Below are positions 63,881 to 64,000 of a stretch of 64,000 nucleotides of DNA, in pieces. The number at the start of each line of letters is the position of its first letter. The first letter of the stretch is position 1. Where the stretch lies: assembly GCF_014805625.2 (NCBI RefSeq), contig NW_023998415.1, positions 8,136,226 to 8,200,225 of the forward strand, written 5' to 3'. The position numbers and the translations under genes were made by a program. This stretch comes from Glossina fuscipes. Its lineage: Eukaryota; Arthropoda; Insecta; Diptera; Glossinidae. Under the pieces are notes generated by a model. The model ran no database searches. It was not told the origin of the DNA and saw only the letters and a program-made list of their open reading frames with translations.

Positions 63881-64000
63881 TTAGTTTGGGGAAAAAGAAA
63901 TCCATTATTTTTCGGTAGATGGCTGCACTGATAGATTACTCGTAAAGTATCGATCAAACAATTTCAGATTTATGCTCGTTGGAAAGGTGACATTTCGCAG
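63881..64000. mobile_element. Mariner-like element terminus, truncated by window edge
   Basis: The sequence from 63881 (TTAGTTTGGGGAAAAAGAAA, then tccattatttttcggtagatggc) resembles the 'ttaggttggggaaaaagtaat' inverted terminus of mariner elements. It follows a TA-rich target (atata|TTAG). The following 'atttatgctcgttggaaagg' looks like mariner leader sequence before the transposase start. The element continues beyond 64000, so its coding state is unknown. Confidence 0.45.

Noticed and set aside
63786..63911. 41-codon minus-strand frame ending KKNRKQSGKH
   Set aside because: Its start lies in the mariner-like terminus and the rest is low-complexity Asp/Arg/Lys; more likely chance.

Overview
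This window is genomic DNA from a higher fly, most likely a calyptrate such as tsetse, house fly or blow fly. It is AT-rich. Its genes are split by short GT-AG introns, several of only 57-75 bases. The proteins read directly as fly or animal families. Intron and intergenic DNA is full of A/T runs, microsatellites and a dispersed repeat carrying a 'catgtccgtctgtc' core that I associate with calyptrate genomes. The species assignment is inference. There are no prokaryotic systems here.

Layout. 1-3406: no exon seen; probably the upstream intron of kst. 3407-21265 (+): beta-heavy spectrin (kst), nearly complete but missing its first exon(s). It has CH domains, a long spectrin-repeat array with an inserted SH3, a C-terminal PH domain, and an alternatively spliced Gln/Asn-rich tail. 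A 10-N assembly gap lies inside one repeat. 24074-25597 (-): TCAIM-like mitochondrial protein. 27391-28593 (+): SAC3D1-like protein. 30190-34420: transposon-rich stretch with a tRNA-derived SINE-like unit, a Harbinger-like transposase remnant, a 1,126-bp element with perfect inverted repeats and a TA duplication, and a decayed non-LTR reverse transcriptase. 35390-37093 (+): YY1-family zinc-finger protein (phol or pho). 38740-40307 (-): Shc adaptor. 42081-42884 (+): PH-only protein like the front end of ORP9/10/11. 43737-46606 (-): JIP1-type scaffold Aplip1, with a 100-N gap in its last-but-one-but-one intron. 51272-57113 (+): neuronal tryptophan hydroxylase (Trh), whose introns are loaded with the dispersed repeat. 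57114-64000: mostly repeats and AT-rich DNA, with an unassigned terminal exon near 63.3 kb and a mariner-like terminus running off the right edge.

The gene models were built by hand: splice sites were chosen so that GT/AG signals, codon phase and family homology agree. For kst (from its first visible exon), Tcaim-like, Sac3d1-like, Shc, the PH gene, Aplip1 and Trh every intron phase closes. The genes mostly alternate in orientation from Sac3d1-like and phol onward. They do not form one pathway. Shc (receptor tyrosine kinase signalling), Aplip1 (kinesin/JNK cargo scaffold) and Trh (serotonin synthesis) are neural or signalling genes; kst is cortical cytoskeleton; phol recruits Polycomb complexes. 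From memory, most of the identified genes map to Drosophila 3L, so the window probably represents Muller element D in a rearranged order.
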